Made by a program: the position numbers and the translations under genes
Shown: piece by piece, positions 1 to 10,046 of the stretch
How the letters are laid out: each line of letters opens with the position of its first letter
How positions within the stretch are numbered: position 1 is the stretch's first letter
Source: Collinsella sp.
GTDB lineage: Bacteria > Actinomycetota > Coriobacteriia > Coriobacteriales > Coriobacteriaceae
Direction of reading: 5' to 3'
Assembly: GCA_018381235.1 (NCBI GenBank)
Contig: JAGZSF010000001.1
Coordinates: forward strand, 1 to 64,000
Length of the DNA: 64,000 bases
Notes under the pieces: model-generated
Database searches by the model: none
What the model saw: only the letters and a program-made list of their open reading frames with translations
Told to the model about the DNA's origin: nothing

Positions 1-75
1 TACTGCGGGGCCAGCCCGTGGGAGGCCAGGGCGCCGCTGACCGGTGGACGGCACCGAGCCGTACGCTTGAACTGA
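1..75 (+). other. Unassigned 3' end of an upstream unit
   Basis: A frame open from the window edge runs to a TGA at 73-75, just before a strong terminator at 79-108. Its 24 codons match no family I know, and the segment could equally be the 3' end of a structured RNA. From 109 to about 175 I see nothing recognisable. Confidence 0.2.
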
Positions 76-78
76 GAA

Positions 79-108
79 GGGGGAGGCCTCGCGGCCTCCT
101 CCTTTTTT
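79..108 (+). terminator. Rho-independent terminator
   Basis: GGAGGCC (82-88) pairs with GGCCTCC (93-99) around a TCGC loop, the stem extends to 79/102, and six T follow at 103-108. It ends whatever unit enters from the left. Confidence 0.85.
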
Positions 109-175
109 GCGTTATATACACGTTGTACTTTGGGACCTAGTTCCCCCGTATGCGCTCTTACTGTTTGGCTGTATT

Positions 176-206
176 TTGAGTCCTTCTAGTGTATTTGAGC
201 GATAAT
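176..206 (+). promoter_or_regulatory. Possible sigma-A promoter of coaE
   Basis: TTGAGT (176-181) and GATAAT (201-206) lie 19 nt apart, about 28 nt before the coaE start. The -10 is good but the spacer is long, so this is a tentative call. Confidence 0.3.
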
Positions 207-234
207 TACTCGCATTGGCGTTAGGGAGGGCTTG

Positions 235-876
235 ATGTTTACCGTATTTGTCTTGGGCAATATTGCTTCGGGTAAGTCGACTGCCTGCCGCTATTTCGAA
301 TCTCGTGGCGCTATGCTAATCGATCTGGATGAGCTTGCAAAATCGCTGTATGTGCCGGGCTCTGATATCGTCAATGCTCTCGCGGATGAATTCGGTTGGG
401 ACATTTTGGATGAGGATGGCGGCATTCGCCGCAACATCCTCGCTTCTCGAGCTTTTGCTTCTCCTGATTCGGTCGCACGGCTCAATGGCATTGTGCATCC
501 CGTTCTCATTGAACAGCTTTCGCTTAGGATTCTCGATCCGGTTTGTTGTACGGTTTCGTCTCCCCGTTATCCCTTTGCGGTGGTCGAGGTTTCTGCTCCG
601 ACTGGTTTTGAGGATGCATTTGGCTTGGCTGATGAAATTTTGGTCATCAGCGCCCCTTTGTCAGTTCGTCGCGAGCGCGCTATTCAACGTGGCATGGAGC
701 CATCTGATTTCGATGCCCGTTCTGCTTGTCAGCCCGATGAGTCTGCGCTGTGCAATCTCGCTACTACGGTGATTGATAATGCCGCAGGCGATAATTCGCT
801 CTTTGAGCAGCTTGACTCATGGCTTGCATGCCACGGGTTTATAGATACTCCGGATAAGGAGGAGGCCGATGCCTAA
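235..876 (+). CDS. coaE: Dephospho-CoA kinase
   Basis: Phosphorylates the 3' hydroxyl of dephospho-CoA, the last step of coenzyme A synthesis, in the cytosol. The P-loop GNIASGKST is at residues 8-16, followed by the acidic DLDELAKSLY segment (family DADxIAR position) and the LNGIVHP motif typical of CoaE. The 213-residue length is normal. I chose the ATG at 235 because GGAGG at 225-229 is five bases upstream; an in-frame TTG at 232 is too close. The end overlaps the next gene by 8 bases, suggesting translational coupling. Confidence 0.9.
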   Translation: MFTVFVLGNIASGKSTACRYFESRGAMLIDLDELAKSLYVPGSDIVNALADEFGWDILDEDGGIRRNILASRAFASPDSVARLNGIVHPVLIEQLSLRILDPVCCTVSSPRYPFAVVEVSAPTGFEDAFGLADEILVISAPLSVRRERAIQRGMEPSDFDARSACQPDESALCNLATTVIDNAAGDNSLFEQLDSWLACHGFIDTPDKEEADA

Positions 877-1450
877 GGCACGTTTCTTTACGTGGTATCG
901 CGTGGCGCCACTTGCCGTTGTGTTCGTCTTCGGCCTTATTTCGCTCGTCTACTCGTGTGCCCCTGCCGCTTTCTTTAAGCCGCTGTATCCGATTGACTAC
1001 GAGGCGTACGTAAAGCAATCGAGCATTTCGCACAATCTTGATCCGTATCTGGTGTGTGCCGTCATAAAGTCGGAATCGAATTGGGATCCCGAGGCCGAGT
1101 CGAATCAAGGCGCACAGGGCTTGATGCAGCTGATGCCCGAGACTGCCCAGGATATGATTGCCAAGGGTCTTGTCGATGGTAGCGAGTATTCAGCCGACAG
1201 CCTTAACGATCCCGCTACGAACATCGAGTTTGGCTGTGCGTATCTTTCGTATCTTCTAACGTATTTTAACGGGTCGACTGACAGTGCCATTGCCGCCTAT
1301 AACGCCGGCATGGGCAATGTCGACGGATGGGCGCAGCAGAGCACGTCGCTTCATAATGCAATCACCTTTCCCGAGACGCAGGCGTATCTGATTCGTGTCA
1401 ATAATGCCTGGGTTCGCTACAAGACCCTCTATCCCGATCGGTTCGTATAG
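869..1450 (+). CDS. Lytic transglycosylase, Slt family
   Basis: Predicted membrane-anchored murein lytic transglycosylase cleaving the MurNAc-GlcNAc bond. An N-terminal hydrophobic segment (about residues 10-30, ending in SCAPA) is followed by an SLT domain: AVIKSESNW carries the catalytic Glu, QGAQGLMQLMPETA is the family motif, and IAAYNAGMGNV the third motif. The 193-residue length suits a minimal SLT protein. AAGGAGGAGG stands three bases before the ATG inside coaE. Why it is coupled to CoA synthesis and uvrB is not evident; the order may be just syntenic. Confidence 0.88.
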   Translation: MPKARFFTWYRVAPLAVVFVFGLISLVYSCAPAAFFKPLYPIDYEAYVKQSSISHNLDPYLVCAVIKSESNWDPEAESNQGAQGLMQLMPETAQDMIAKGLVDGSEYSADSLNDPATNIEFGCAYLSYLLTYFNGSTDSAIAAYNAGMGNVDGWAQQSTSLHNAITFPETQAYLIRVNNAWVRYKTLYPDRFV

Positions 1451-1501
1451 GACTATGCCTGCCGCCTGCGTATACTGCAGATATATGAGTTAGGAGTATC
1501 C

Positions 1502-3742
1502 ATGGCGGAATTTGAAGTAGAACGCGTTGGTGGTGAACTTAAGCGCTTTGGCGTTGAGGGCGCTGAGGTGCCGTTTGAAGTCGTTTCCCCCTATGAGCCT
1601 GCCGGTTCCCAGCCCAAGGCCATTGAGTCACTTGTGCGGGGCGTGAGGGACGGAGACCGCTATCAGGTTTTGCTGGGTGTGACTGGTTCGGGTAAGACTT
1701 TTACGATGGCCAAAACCATTGAGGCCTTGGGTAAGCCGACCCTTGTCATGGCTCCGAATAAAACGCTCGCCGCTCAGCTTGCGAGCGAGCTCAAAGAGTT
1801 CTTTCCCAATAACGCTGTGGTCTACTTCGTCTCGTACTACGACTACTATCAGCCCGAGGCGTATGTGCCGCAAAGCGATACATATATCGAGAAAGACTCC
1901 TCGATTAACGAAGAGGTCGAGATGCTGCGCCATCAGGCGACCGCGTCACTGCTCTCTCGACGTGATGTGATCGTTGTCGCATCGGTCTCGTGTATCTATG
2001 GCATTGGCTCTCCTGAGGACTATGCGGGTCTGGCTCCAAACGTCGACAAGAAGGTGCCGCTCGAGCGCGATGACTTTATCCATGCGCTTATCGACATTCA
2101 ATATGATCGCAATGACTATGACCTGGCGCGTGGCACGTTCCGCGTGCGCGGCGATGTTGTCGACGTGTATCCGCCTTATGCCGAGCATCCGTTGCGGTTT
2201 GAGTTCTTTGGCGACGAGGTCGAGCTGATTGCCGAGATCGATGAGGTCACCGGTGAGATGCTTCGTGAGTACGAGGCCATCCCCGTATGGCCGGCATCAC
2301 ACTACGTGACCGAGAAGCCGAAGGTCAAGGCCGCTCTGAAATCGATCAGCGAAGAGTGCGAGAAGCGCGTGGCGGAGCTCAAGGCGACCGACAAGTTGCT
2401 CGAGGCGCAGCGTCTGCAGCAGCGCACCGATTATGATCTTGAGATGCTCGAGACGATGGGCTTTTGCAACGGCATCGAGAACTACTCGCGTCATCTGGAC
2501 GGTCGCAAGCCGGGTGAGCCGCCGTTTACCCTAATCGATTACTTTCCCAAGGATATGCTCTGCATCATCGATGAGAGCCATGTGACGGTGCCGCAGATTC
2601 GCGGCATGCACGAAGGTGACCGCTCGCGTAAGGTGACGCTGGTGGAACACGGTTTTCGCCTGCCCTCGGCGCTCGATAACCGCCCGCTTCGTTTCGATGA
2701 GTTTGAGGCAAGGATACCCCAGTTTATCTATGTTTCGGCCACGCCGGGCGACTACGAGCTGCGGGTGAGCCAAAACGATGTGGAGCAGATTATTCGTCCG
2801 ACTGGCCTGCTCGACCCCAAGATTGACGTGCGTCCAGTTCGCGGCCAGATTGACGATCTTGAGGACGAGATTCGCGAGCGCGTTGCCCGCAAGGAGCGCG
2901 TGCTGGTGACCACGTTGACCAAGCGCATGGCCGAGGACCTGACCGACCATCTGCTCGACGCGGGCATTAAGGTCAATTACATGCACTCTGATACGGCGAC
3001 AATGGACCGTGTCGAGATCCTGCGAACGCTGCGCGAGGGCAAGATCGATGTTCTCGTTGGCATCAATCTGCTTCGCGAGGGCTTGGATCTCCCCGAGGTC
3101 TCACTGGTGGCAATTCTCGATGCCGATAAGGAAGGCTTCTTGCGCAACCGCCGTTCGCTGATTCAGACGATTGGCCGTGCGGCCCGTAACGCCGATGGTG
3201 AAGTCATCATGTATGCAGACGTTGTGACCGATTCGATGAAAGAGGCCATCGAGGAGACGCAGCGCCGTCGCGAGATTCAGATGGCATATAACGAAGAACA
3301 TGGCATTGTGCCCAAGACAGTGCGCAAGGCCATCAACGACATCTCAAGTTTTATTGCCGAGGCCGAAAAAACTGTGGGCTCCAAGGGACGCTCGAAGGGC
3401 GACTCTCTTGGCCATGGCGCATTCTATACGCCCGATGAGTCGGGCGAGGGCGGTGTGCCGGAAACGGTGGCGCCCGAGCAGACACTTGCGGAGCAGTTGG
3501 AAGAACTGCCGCATGACGAGCTTGTGCGGATCGTCGAAACCATGGAAGAGGATATGCGTAACGCTTCTGCCGCTATGGACTTTGAGGAGGCGGCGCGCCT
3601 GCGCGATGCCGTCGTTCAGATTCGGGCGATGCTCGAGGGTGCGTCTGAGGACGAGACGATCGAGCGCTTACGCTCGCAGGCCCGCAAGGGTTCCACGTTC
3701 GCATCGGGCAGAAAACGCCAGGGTGCACGGTTTAAGAAATAG
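1502..3742 (+). CDS. uvrB: Excinuclease ABC subunit B
   Basis: Damage-verifying helicase-like subunit of nucleotide excision repair; receives DNA from UvrA and recruits UvrC. Visible are the Walker A motif GVTGSGKT, the beta-hairpin YYDYYQPEAYVP, the DESH box in CIIDESHVT, the motif VGINLLREGLDLPEVSL, the QTIGRAARN motif VI, and a C-terminal UVR domain (AMDFEEAARLRDAV) for UvrC contact. The 746 residues exceed the usual 660-700 through a charged linker before the UVR domain and a basic tail. TAGGAG is 6 bases from the ATG. Only a weak TATACT is seen in the short gap upstream. Confidence 0.97.
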   Translation: MAEFEVERVGGELKRFGVEGAEVPFEVVSPYEPAGSQPKAIESLVRGVRDGDRYQVLLGVTGSGKTFTMAKTIEALGKPTLVMAPNKTLAAQLASELKEFFPNNAVVYFVSYYDYYQPEAYVPQSDTYIEKDSSINEEVEMLRHQATASLLSRRDVIVVASVSCIYGIGSPEDYAGLAPNVDKKVPLERDDFIHALIDIQYDRNDYDLARGTFRVRGDVVDVYPPYAEHPLRFEFFGDEVELIAEIDEVTGEMLREYEAIPVWPASHYVTEKPKVKAALKSISEECEKRVAELKATDKLLEAQRLQQRTDYDLEMLETMGFCNGIENYSRHLDGRKPGEPPFTLIDYFPKDMLCIIDESHVTVPQIRGMHEGDRSRKVTLVEHGFRLPSALDNRPLRFDEFEARIPQFIYVSATPGDYELRVSQNDVEQIIRPTGLLDPKIDVRPVRGQIDDLEDEIRERVARKERVLVTTLTKRMAEDLTDHLLDAGIKVNYMHSDTATMDRVEILRTLREGKIDVLVGINLLREGLDLPEVSLVAILDADKEGFLRNRRSLIQTIGRAARNADGEVIMYADVVTDSMKEAIEETQRRREIQMAYNEEHGIVPKTVRKAINDISSFIAEAEKTVGSKGRSKGDSLGHGAFYTPDESGEGGVPETVAPEQTLAEQLEELPHDELVRIVETMEEDMRNASAAMDFEEAARLRDAVVQIRAMLEGASEDETIERLRSQARKGSTFASGRKRQGARFKK

Positions 3743-3747
3743 CGAAC

Positions 3748-3785
3748 AGGCCCCGAGTTCTCTGTGGAGCTCGGGGCCTATGTCT
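3748..3785. terminator. Bidirectional terminator between convergent genes
   Basis: AGGCCCCGAG (3748-3757) and CTCGGGGCCT (3770-3779) form a perfect 10-bp stem between uvrB and the convergent FAD gene. The T-rich stretch ATGTCTTTT follows on the plus strand; the minus side is less T-rich. Confidence 0.75.
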
Positions 3786-3807
3786 TTTGCGCGCTGGAAT
3801 TTGTGCG

Positions 3808-5448
3808 TTAGAGGTCTGCGATCAGGGCTTCGGCACAACGGATGCCGTCGGTGGCCGCGCTCATGATGCCGCCGGCATATCCAGCTCCCTCACCACAAGG
3901 GTAGAGGCCCGGGGTCGACACGGCATGGCACGCTCGGTCTCGGGTGACAGCGACCGGTGAGCTCGAACGCGTCTCCACGCCAGTGAGGACCGCATCGGGG
4001 CGGTCATAGCCACGCAGTTTCTTACCGAGCAGGGGGATTCCCAAACGAAGCGACTCGACGATATGCTGCGGGAGGGCATCGTCGATCGCCGTCCAGGTCA
4101 CACCAAGTGGATAGGTTGGTTTTACCTTTCCGGGTGCCGTGCTGGCGCGTCTAGCAAGGAAATCTCCGACGAGCTGTGCCGGCGCGTTCCAGTTGGAGCC
4201 ACCCAGGCGATAGGCGGCTCGCTCGCAGGCGCGCTGGAGCTCAATGCCTGCGAGCGGATCATCGCCGGGAAGGTCGTCAGGTGTGACGTTGACGAGTAGG
4301 GCGGCATTCGCGTTGCGCCCGTCGCGGGCATTGAGGCTGGCACCGTTGACGCACAGATGGCCCTGCTCGGAAGAAGCCGCGACAACCTGTCCGCCGGGGC
4401 ACATACAAAACGAGAACACGCTGCGGCCGTTGGGGAGATGGGCGACAAGCTTGTAGGGGGCTGCTCCGAGTGCCGGGTGCCCCGCCGAAGGGCCATATTG
4501 GGCGCGGTCGATGTCGCGCTGTGGATGCTCGATGCGCACACCCATGGCAAAGGTCTTTTGCGCGAGGGCAACATTATGTTCTTTGAGAAGCTCGAATACG
4601 TCGCGGGCGGAATGGCCGCAGGCGAGAATGAGGTGCTTTGTGGCGATTGTCTCGCTTGTGGTTTCTTGGGGCGGTTGGACATCGACGCCGGTGATGGCGC
4701 CAGATCCATCGGTTCGAATATTGACGAGCTTTGTTCGGTAGCGGACGGTTCCACCGAGCTGCTCGATGCGTTGAGAAATGTTGGTGACGACGGTGGGGAG
4801 GATGTCAGAGCCAATGTGCGGCTTGGCGTCCCACAGGATGTCGCGAGGTGAGCCAGCTTCGACGAAGGTCTCAAGAATCAGTCGATGGGCAGGATTCTTG
4901 GTTCCCGTGTTGAGCTTGCCGTCCGAGAAGGTCCCTGCGCCGCCCAGGCCAAATTGGATATTGCTTTCGGGGTCGAGGATACGCTCCTTTAGGAAGAGAT
5001 CGATCGTCTGCGAGCGGCGAAATGCCGGGTCGCCGCGCTCGATAAGCAAGGGCTTAAGACCTGCTTTGGCGAGCGTGAGCGCAGCGAAAAGGCCGGCGCA
5101 TCCGGCGCCGACAACGACAGGGCGTTCTTGAGGTGCGTCGGAGACGGGGGAGGGGAATGAAGGCTCATCGTCTTCTATCGCGCGTACGCGCGAGCGGTCA
5201 CGCTCGGCAACGCTGTCGACCGCTTCTCGCTCGAGGTGGGGACTGGTCAGCTCAACACGAAAGCTCAGGATAAAATGGACGTCTCGTTTTTTGCGAGCGT
5301 CGATTGACTTGCGGTGGAGTTCGATGGACTTGATCTCGGAGTCCTTGCAACGTAGGATGCGCTTGGCGACTCGCTTGCCAACAATGAGGCAGGTATTTTC
5401 ATCGCCGGCTTCATCGAGCGACGCATTGACTTGGGTGATTTCGATCAT
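3808..5448 (-). CDS. FAD-dependent dehydrogenase, COG2509-like
   Basis: Large cytosolic flavoprotein of unknown substrate. An N-terminal region of about 90 residues (ACT/ferredoxin-like in this family) precedes a Rossmann dinucleotide motif, VVVGAGCAGLFAALTLAKAG; FGLGGAGTFSDGKL is diagnostic of this uncharacterised family, and the C-terminal GEGAGYAGGIMSAATDG binds FAD. The ATG at 5448 is preceded by CTAAGGAG; the longer open frame has no ribosome site. About 546 residues. It is the last gene of a minus-strand set with a second flavoprotein and Mrp. Redox partners cannot be read from sequence. Confidence 0.85.
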   Translation of the reverse strand: MIEITQVNASLDEAGDENTCLIVGKRVAKRILRCKDSEIKSIELHRKSIDARKKRDVHFILSFRVELTSPHLEREAVDSVAERDRSRVRAIEDDEPSFPSPVSDAPQERPVVVGAGCAGLFAALTLAKAGLKPLLIERGDPAFRRSQTIDLFLKERILDPESNIQFGLGGAGTFSDGKLNTGTKNPAHRLILETFVEAGSPRDILWDAKPHIGSDILPTVVTNISQRIEQLGGTVRYRTKLVNIRTDGSGAITGVDVQPPQETTSETIATKHLILACGHSARDVFELLKEHNVALAQKTFAMGVRIEHPQRDIDRAQYGPSAGHPALGAAPYKLVAHLPNGRSVFSFCMCPGGQVVAASSEQGHLCVNGASLNARDGRNANAALLVNVTPDDLPGDDPLAGIELQRACERAAYRLGGSNWNAPAQLVGDFLARRASTAPGKVKPTYPLGVTWTAIDDALPQHIVESLRLGIPLLGKKLRGYDRPDAVLTGVETRSSSPVAVTRDRACHAVSTPGLYPCGEGAGYAGGIMSAATDGIRCAEALIADL

Positions 5449-5464
5449 CGAGGTCTCCTTAGAG

Positions 5465-5498
5465 GCAAGAAAGAGGCCGTCCGGTATCCCAGACGGCC
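5465..5498 (-). terminator. Terminator between two flavoprotein genes
   Basis: On the minus strand GGCCGTC (5498-5492) and GACGGCC (5481-5475) pair around a 10-nt loop and are followed by TCTTTCTT. It could reduce read-through into the downstream FAD gene. Confidence 0.55.
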
Positions 5499-5528
5499 CG
5501 AATGCGTTTTTGATTATAGACTGCGCGG

Positions 5529-6800
5529 CTACAGGCTGCTTGCAGCGCGAATGCCCGAGAGCCAGGCCCACGCAAGGTTAAAGCCTCCGCAATCGGCGTC
5601 GATGTCGAGCGCTTCGCCGCAGACGTAAAGCGGGGCGTCGACAACGCTGCGCGCGCGTAGACTGGGTGTTGAGATGCTCTCGACAGATACGCCACCACGC
5701 GTGACCTGCGCCGAGCGCTCCTCGGCTGTTCCCTCGACGAGCAACTTAAAGTGCTTGAGGATCGAGACCAGGTGGATGACATCGTTGGAGCCTGGATGGC
5801 ACTGCTCGAACGCTGTACAGACGACGCGGGAGAGTTGCGGGGCGAGCATGCCGTCGAGCCAACGGGGATCGCGGGGCGAAAAGCCACCGAGCAGCTCAAC
5901 GCGCCGGTTGAGCATATCGAGCATCTCGTCTTTGGAGAGGTCGGGGAAAACGTCGAGCAGGATCGTATCGCCGTGCTGGATACGACGGGAGAGGTTGAAG
6001 ACAGCGACGCCCGAGATACCGAAGGCTCGAAACAGGACTTCACCGTCTTCGTGCCAGAGCTCATTATGATTGCGGGCGAGCGTCAAGTGGGCGCGGACGC
6101 GCAGGCCATCCAACGTCTTGAGTGCCGCCCGATCGCCGACGACTGTTGCCGATACGGGGCAGAGGATGGGGCGCAGCGAAGTGAGGGGGAGGCGAAACGT
6201 ATCGGCGATACCGGTGGGGTTGCCGCCCGTGGCGATAATTACGGCATGTGCCTGCAGGGCCTCGTTCTTGCGAGGGACATCGGCGAGCGCTTTCCGAAGC
6301 GAGCGGAGCTCCGATTTTCGGTCGTCGTGCTTTTTTGCCTTGAGCGCCCGCGCTGGACGGTCTATTTGGAGTGCCCAGCCTTCGGAAGCTTTGTGTGCCG
6401 AGGCAACGTTGGCTCCGCAGATTAAGGTGATACCCAGGCGGTTGCAAACATTGAGAAGTGCGTCGCGCACCGATTCGGCGCGAAGGGAGCGCGGGTACAG
6501 CCGGCCTTCCTCGGAGGTTGTCATGATGCCCAGCGAGGAGAAGAAACCCATAAGCTCTTGTTCGGGCTGGGGGCCCATGACGGATTCGACGAATGCGGGG
6601 TGGTTATACCGCTGAGGATCAATCGATTCGTTGGAGAGGTTGCAGCGGCCGTTACCGGTCGCAAGGAGCTTTAGGCCGCAGGCGACATCGCGCTCAACGA
6701 TGCAGACGCTTTTGCCAGCACGTGCGGCCGTAATGGCGGCGGCGAGGCCTGAAGCCCCGCCGCCGATTACCAGGACGTCATAGAAGGCGCTCGTGTTCAC
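5529..6800 (-). CDS. HI0933/BaiN-like flavoprotein
   Basis: NAD(P)/FAD-dependent oxidoreductase of the HI0933 family. Residues about 9-30 hold the FAD motif VLVIGGGASGLAAAITAARAG, then LKLLATGNGRCNLSN, a signature of the family; IIATGGNP and the C-terminal CGEALDIDADCGGFNLAWA close the FAD site. 423 residues, normal length. The start is GTG at 6800, directly abutting the TAA of mrp, so the two are probably translationally coupled. Some relatives reduce bile acids (BaiN), but that activity cannot be assigned here. Confidence 0.88.
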   Translation of the reverse strand: MNTSAFYDVLVIGGGASGLAAAITAARAGKSVCIVERDVACGLKLLATGNGRCNLSNESIDPQRYNHPAFVESVMGPQPEQELMGFFSSLGIMTTSEEGRLYPRSLRAESVRDALLNVCNRLGITLICGANVASAHKASEGWALQIDRPARALKAKKHDDRKSELRSLRKALADVPRKNEALQAHAVIIATGGNPTGIADTFRLPLTSLRPILCPVSATVVGDRAALKTLDGLRVRAHLTLARNHNELWHEDGEVLFRAFGISGVAVFNLSRRIQHGDTILLDVFPDLSKDEMLDMLNRRVELLGGFSPRDPRWLDGMLAPQLSRVVCTAFEQCHPGSNDVIHLVSILKHFKLLVEGTAEERSAQVTRGGVSVESISTPSLRARSVVDAPLYVCGEALDIDADCGGFNLAWAWLSGIRAASSL

Positions 6801-7631
6801 TTAGGCCTCGTCGGTCTCGTGCGGGGTAATAGCCTCGACGGCAGAGACTGCCTTGGGCAACATGCCATCGGGCAGCGCGGTCTCAACCTCGCCCTTATCG
6901 CAGGCCTCGGCGAGTGCCGGATTAATGGGAAGCGTGCCCAAGATGTCGAGGTTATAGCGCTCTGCGACCTCGGGGAGCTTGCTTTTGCCAAAGACCTCGA
7001 TCTTCTTGCCGCAGTCGGGGCACTCGATATAGCTCATGTTCTCGACGATGCCCAGAATGGGGACGTTCATCTTCTCGGCCATGTTGACCGCCTTGGCGAC
7101 GATCATCGAGACCAGGTCCTGCGGGCTCGTGACGATGACGATGCCGTCGACGGGCAGCGACTGGAAGACGGTGAGCGCGACGTCGCCTGTTCCCGGAGGC
7201 ATGTCGACCAGCAGGTAGTCGATGGGGCCCCACGAGGTCTCGCTCCAGAACTGCCTAATGGCGCCTGCGATGACCGGACCGCGCCAAAGGACGGGGTCGG
7301 TCTCGTTTTGGAGCAGCAGGTTGGAGCTCATGACCTTGACGCCGTGCTCGGAGATTTCGGGCAGCATAAGGTTGCCAAGGGCATGGACGTGGCGTCCGCT
7401 CATACCGAACATCTTGGGGATAGAGGGACCGGTGATGTCGGCATCGAGGACGCCGACCTTGTGGCCGTGACGGGCAAGCTCGGTGGCGATGGCGCCGGTG
7501 ACAAACGACTTGCCGACACCGCCCTTGCCGGAAAGCACGGCGATGACGCGCTTGACCTCGGACAGCGTGTTCTCCTCAAATTGCGACGGCGACGTTTGTC
7601 CGCCGGCGGCCTGTGCGTGCTCGCAACCCAT
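6801..7631 (-). CDS. mrp: Mrp/NBP35-family Fe-S carrier ATPase
   Basis: P-loop ATPase implicated in iron-sulfur cluster carriage to apo-proteins. The deviant Walker A SGKGGVGKS is at residues 34-42, DADITGPSIP at 63-72, DMPPGTGD at 143-150 and the cluster-binding CPDC at 204-207. Start ATG 7631 has AAGGAG upstream; 276 residues. The N-terminal MGCEHA resembles the short Cys/His leaders of clostridial Mrp proteins. Being next to two flavoproteins might indicate a maturation role for a redox enzyme, which is an inference only. Confidence 0.9.
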   Translation of the reverse strand: MGCEHAQAAGGQTSPSQFEENTLSEVKRVIAVLSGKGGVGKSFVTGAIATELARHGHKVGVLDADITGPSIPKMFGMSGRHVHALGNLMLPEISEHGVKVMSSNLLLQNETDPVLWRGPVIAGAIRQFWSETSWGPIDYLLVDMPPGTGDVALTVFQSLPVDGIVIVTSPQDLVSMIVAKAVNMAEKMNVPILGIVENMSYIECPDCGKKIEVFGKSKLPEVAERYNLDILGTLPINPALAEACDKGEVETALPDGMLPKAVSAVEAITPHETDEA

Positions 7632-7776
7632 GTATGACTCCTTTGTATATGTTGGGGCCGGGGCCCCGCGATGTGACACGAGCGTCATTGTACCCTCGTT
7701 TGCGAACGGGAGTCATTTGCGATGCATTTGGGCCGAGCGTGCTTGCAATACGATGTGCCCAAGCGAATGGGCGGGC

Positions 7777-9928
7777 TTACTGAACTTTGCTGGCGAACTC
7801 GAGGTATTGCATGCGCTGCAGCTTGTCGATCGTCGAGGCGTATGGGCTGTCTTCAGATTCCAAGTCGTAGCGCAGCCCGTCGGCACCAAGATAGCCGGCG
7901 ACATTGATGGTGGGCACATCTGACCTTGTTGCAAGCAGAGCCTTTTGATAGTCGGTGAGCGGGGCGCCGATCTTATTAAGGGTAATGGCTGCAATCTCGT
8001 TTGCCCCGACGGTGTCGTAGACGTTGAGTTCGGTATTGCCGGCGATTTCATAGTTGGCCCAGACGAAATAGGTCGACTGATGGATACGGAAAGCGTGGCT
8101 TGCCGTATCTTCCTGAGGGTACAGCTCGTCGTTGAGAGTCGTTGCGGCGCTCGGCTGATGGTCGCCAAAAAAGACAAGAACAACCGGTCTGCCGATATTG
8201 CGGAGCTCGTTGATAAAGTACTCGAGGTCCCGGTCGGATGCGTTGATGCAGGTGAGATAGGTGTTGAGCGCGCTATTGGCGCCCTCGCTGGCTCCCTCGA
8301 CCCAATAGTTTGTCAGCTCTTCGGCGGGAACGGTGCCGACATCGTATCCGCCATGGTTTTGCATCGTGACATCGAAGATGAACTGCGGAGCGTCGTCGGC
8401 CCTCAGCAGGTCGAGTATCTTGTCATAGGTGGCGTAGTCGCATACGCCGGCATGGTAATAGGGTGCACCTTCGAAATCGGCGATAGATAGGAAATCTCCA
8501 AAGCCCAGCTGCTGATAGATTTTATCTCGATGGTAGTTAACGGGGTTTTGCGGGTGCATGGCAGTGGCGGTGTATCCAAGTTCTTTAAGGTCCTTTGCCA
8601 AGCTGCTGACATCATTCATCTGATAAAGCTGATAGGGAATCTTGCCCACTCCGACAAAGGCGGTCGTAGCTCCGGTCAAAAACTCAAATTCGGAGTTCGC
8701 TGTTCCGCCGCCTGCGACCGAGGCGAGCATAGTGCCGCGTACGAGCGTGTCGGGAAGCGAGTTATAAAACGCAGGGCCGGTATACCCGGCCGCCTGGAGC
8801 TGCTCAAAGCACGAAAGGTCGCTAAAGCTTTCGTTCATGACGGCGACGATTGTCGGCTTGATTTCATTGAATTGAGCAACGGCGGCGGCACGCTGCTCGC
8901 TCGAGCCATACGTGCTGTCATAGGCGGCGGCGAGCTCCCGCTCGATGTCCTGGGCTTCATCAGACGTATAGCCTGCGGGCTTTTCTATGGGCAGTTCGTT
9001 GATCATTTCGGTGAACGAGGTGAGAAAGCCCTGAGACACATACGTCGTAATAGGCTGCCAACGGTCAAATCCAAAGTCGAGCGCCTGTTCCAAGTCGATG
9101 CTGGAAAAGCTAGAGAGACCCACGGCAGTCACCAGCAGGAAGGCACAGAGATTGCCGGCAATGACGGGAAAGACGCGAGAGGGCGTACGGAGTTTTCGCG
9201 GCCGGATGAGCGAAAGAAGCCCAAAGGAGATTTCGAGCAGCGCGAGCGATGTGACGATACCGGCGGTAAAGGTGAACTCGTATCCTTCGCTTACCTCCGC
9301 TGCGGTGCCCAGGGCCAAAATATCGCTCGGCAGGATGGCTTCGCCTTTAAATGTCACGACGAAGTGCTCGGCAATGCCAAGGATGCAGCAGACGATGGGC
9401 ACAAGGGTCATGACCCCTCCGTGCCGTTGTCCTAGCAAATAAAGAGAGCAGGATCGTCGCGAGCAGCCCGACGGAAAAACCAAATGAGTTTGCTGGAATG
9501 CGATAGAACGTGTCGTTGCAGGCGATTTCGAGCGAAACGAACGAGAGCACCGAAACCGCGGCGATGACGAGAACGTCGCGACAGGTGCAAGCAATCGTTC
9601 CCGTTGCGAAATCGGATTGGTCGATGAATCTCGATACCAAGGGCTCGACAAGGAGCATGACGGCAGCGGCACTGAGCGCTGAATAGGAAAGGATCCATAG
9701 GGAACTGTCCTCGTTTACAAGCACTTGATTCGTAATCCAGGCAGCCACCACACCGAGCGGAATGAGGAGCGTCGCGCACCAAAAGGCGCGGGCAATGGGC
9801 GGCTTTTCATTGCGTTTGATTGAAAAATACACGCGCACGACGACGGCGGCTACGATAAGGGCGGCGATGAATATGGGCAGATTGGCCATGTCACTCGAAG
9901 TGATTTCAAGGGGGATATCTTCGGTCAT
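7777..9928 (-). pseudogene. LtaS-like sulfatase-fold membrane protein, frameshifted
   Basis: Membrane phosphoglycerol-transferase-like protein of the lipoteichoic-acid-synthase/alkaline-phosphatase superfamily. Translation from ATG 9928 gives transmembrane helices up to LLATILLSLFARTTARRG, then leaves frame; the next frame resumes at VMTLVPIVCCILG and runs to the end with GGGTANSEFEFLTG (catalytic Thr region), VTMQNHGGY and VFFGDHQPS (metal ligands). Removing one base from the C4 run at 9414-9417 restores one 716-codon frame. This may be a sequencing error, a true null allele or, less likely, a +1 recoding site. The two halves otherwise look intact and under coding constraint. Confidence 0.75.
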
Positions 9929-10046
9929 GGATGTTCCTCTGTTAAGGCAAATTTAGTTCAGTATTAGATTACTGCAACCTTTCCACGGCATTTCGAGAAA
10001 CAAAGCGCCCGATACGCAAAGCTAAAGGTCTGCGAATCTTGTATTA

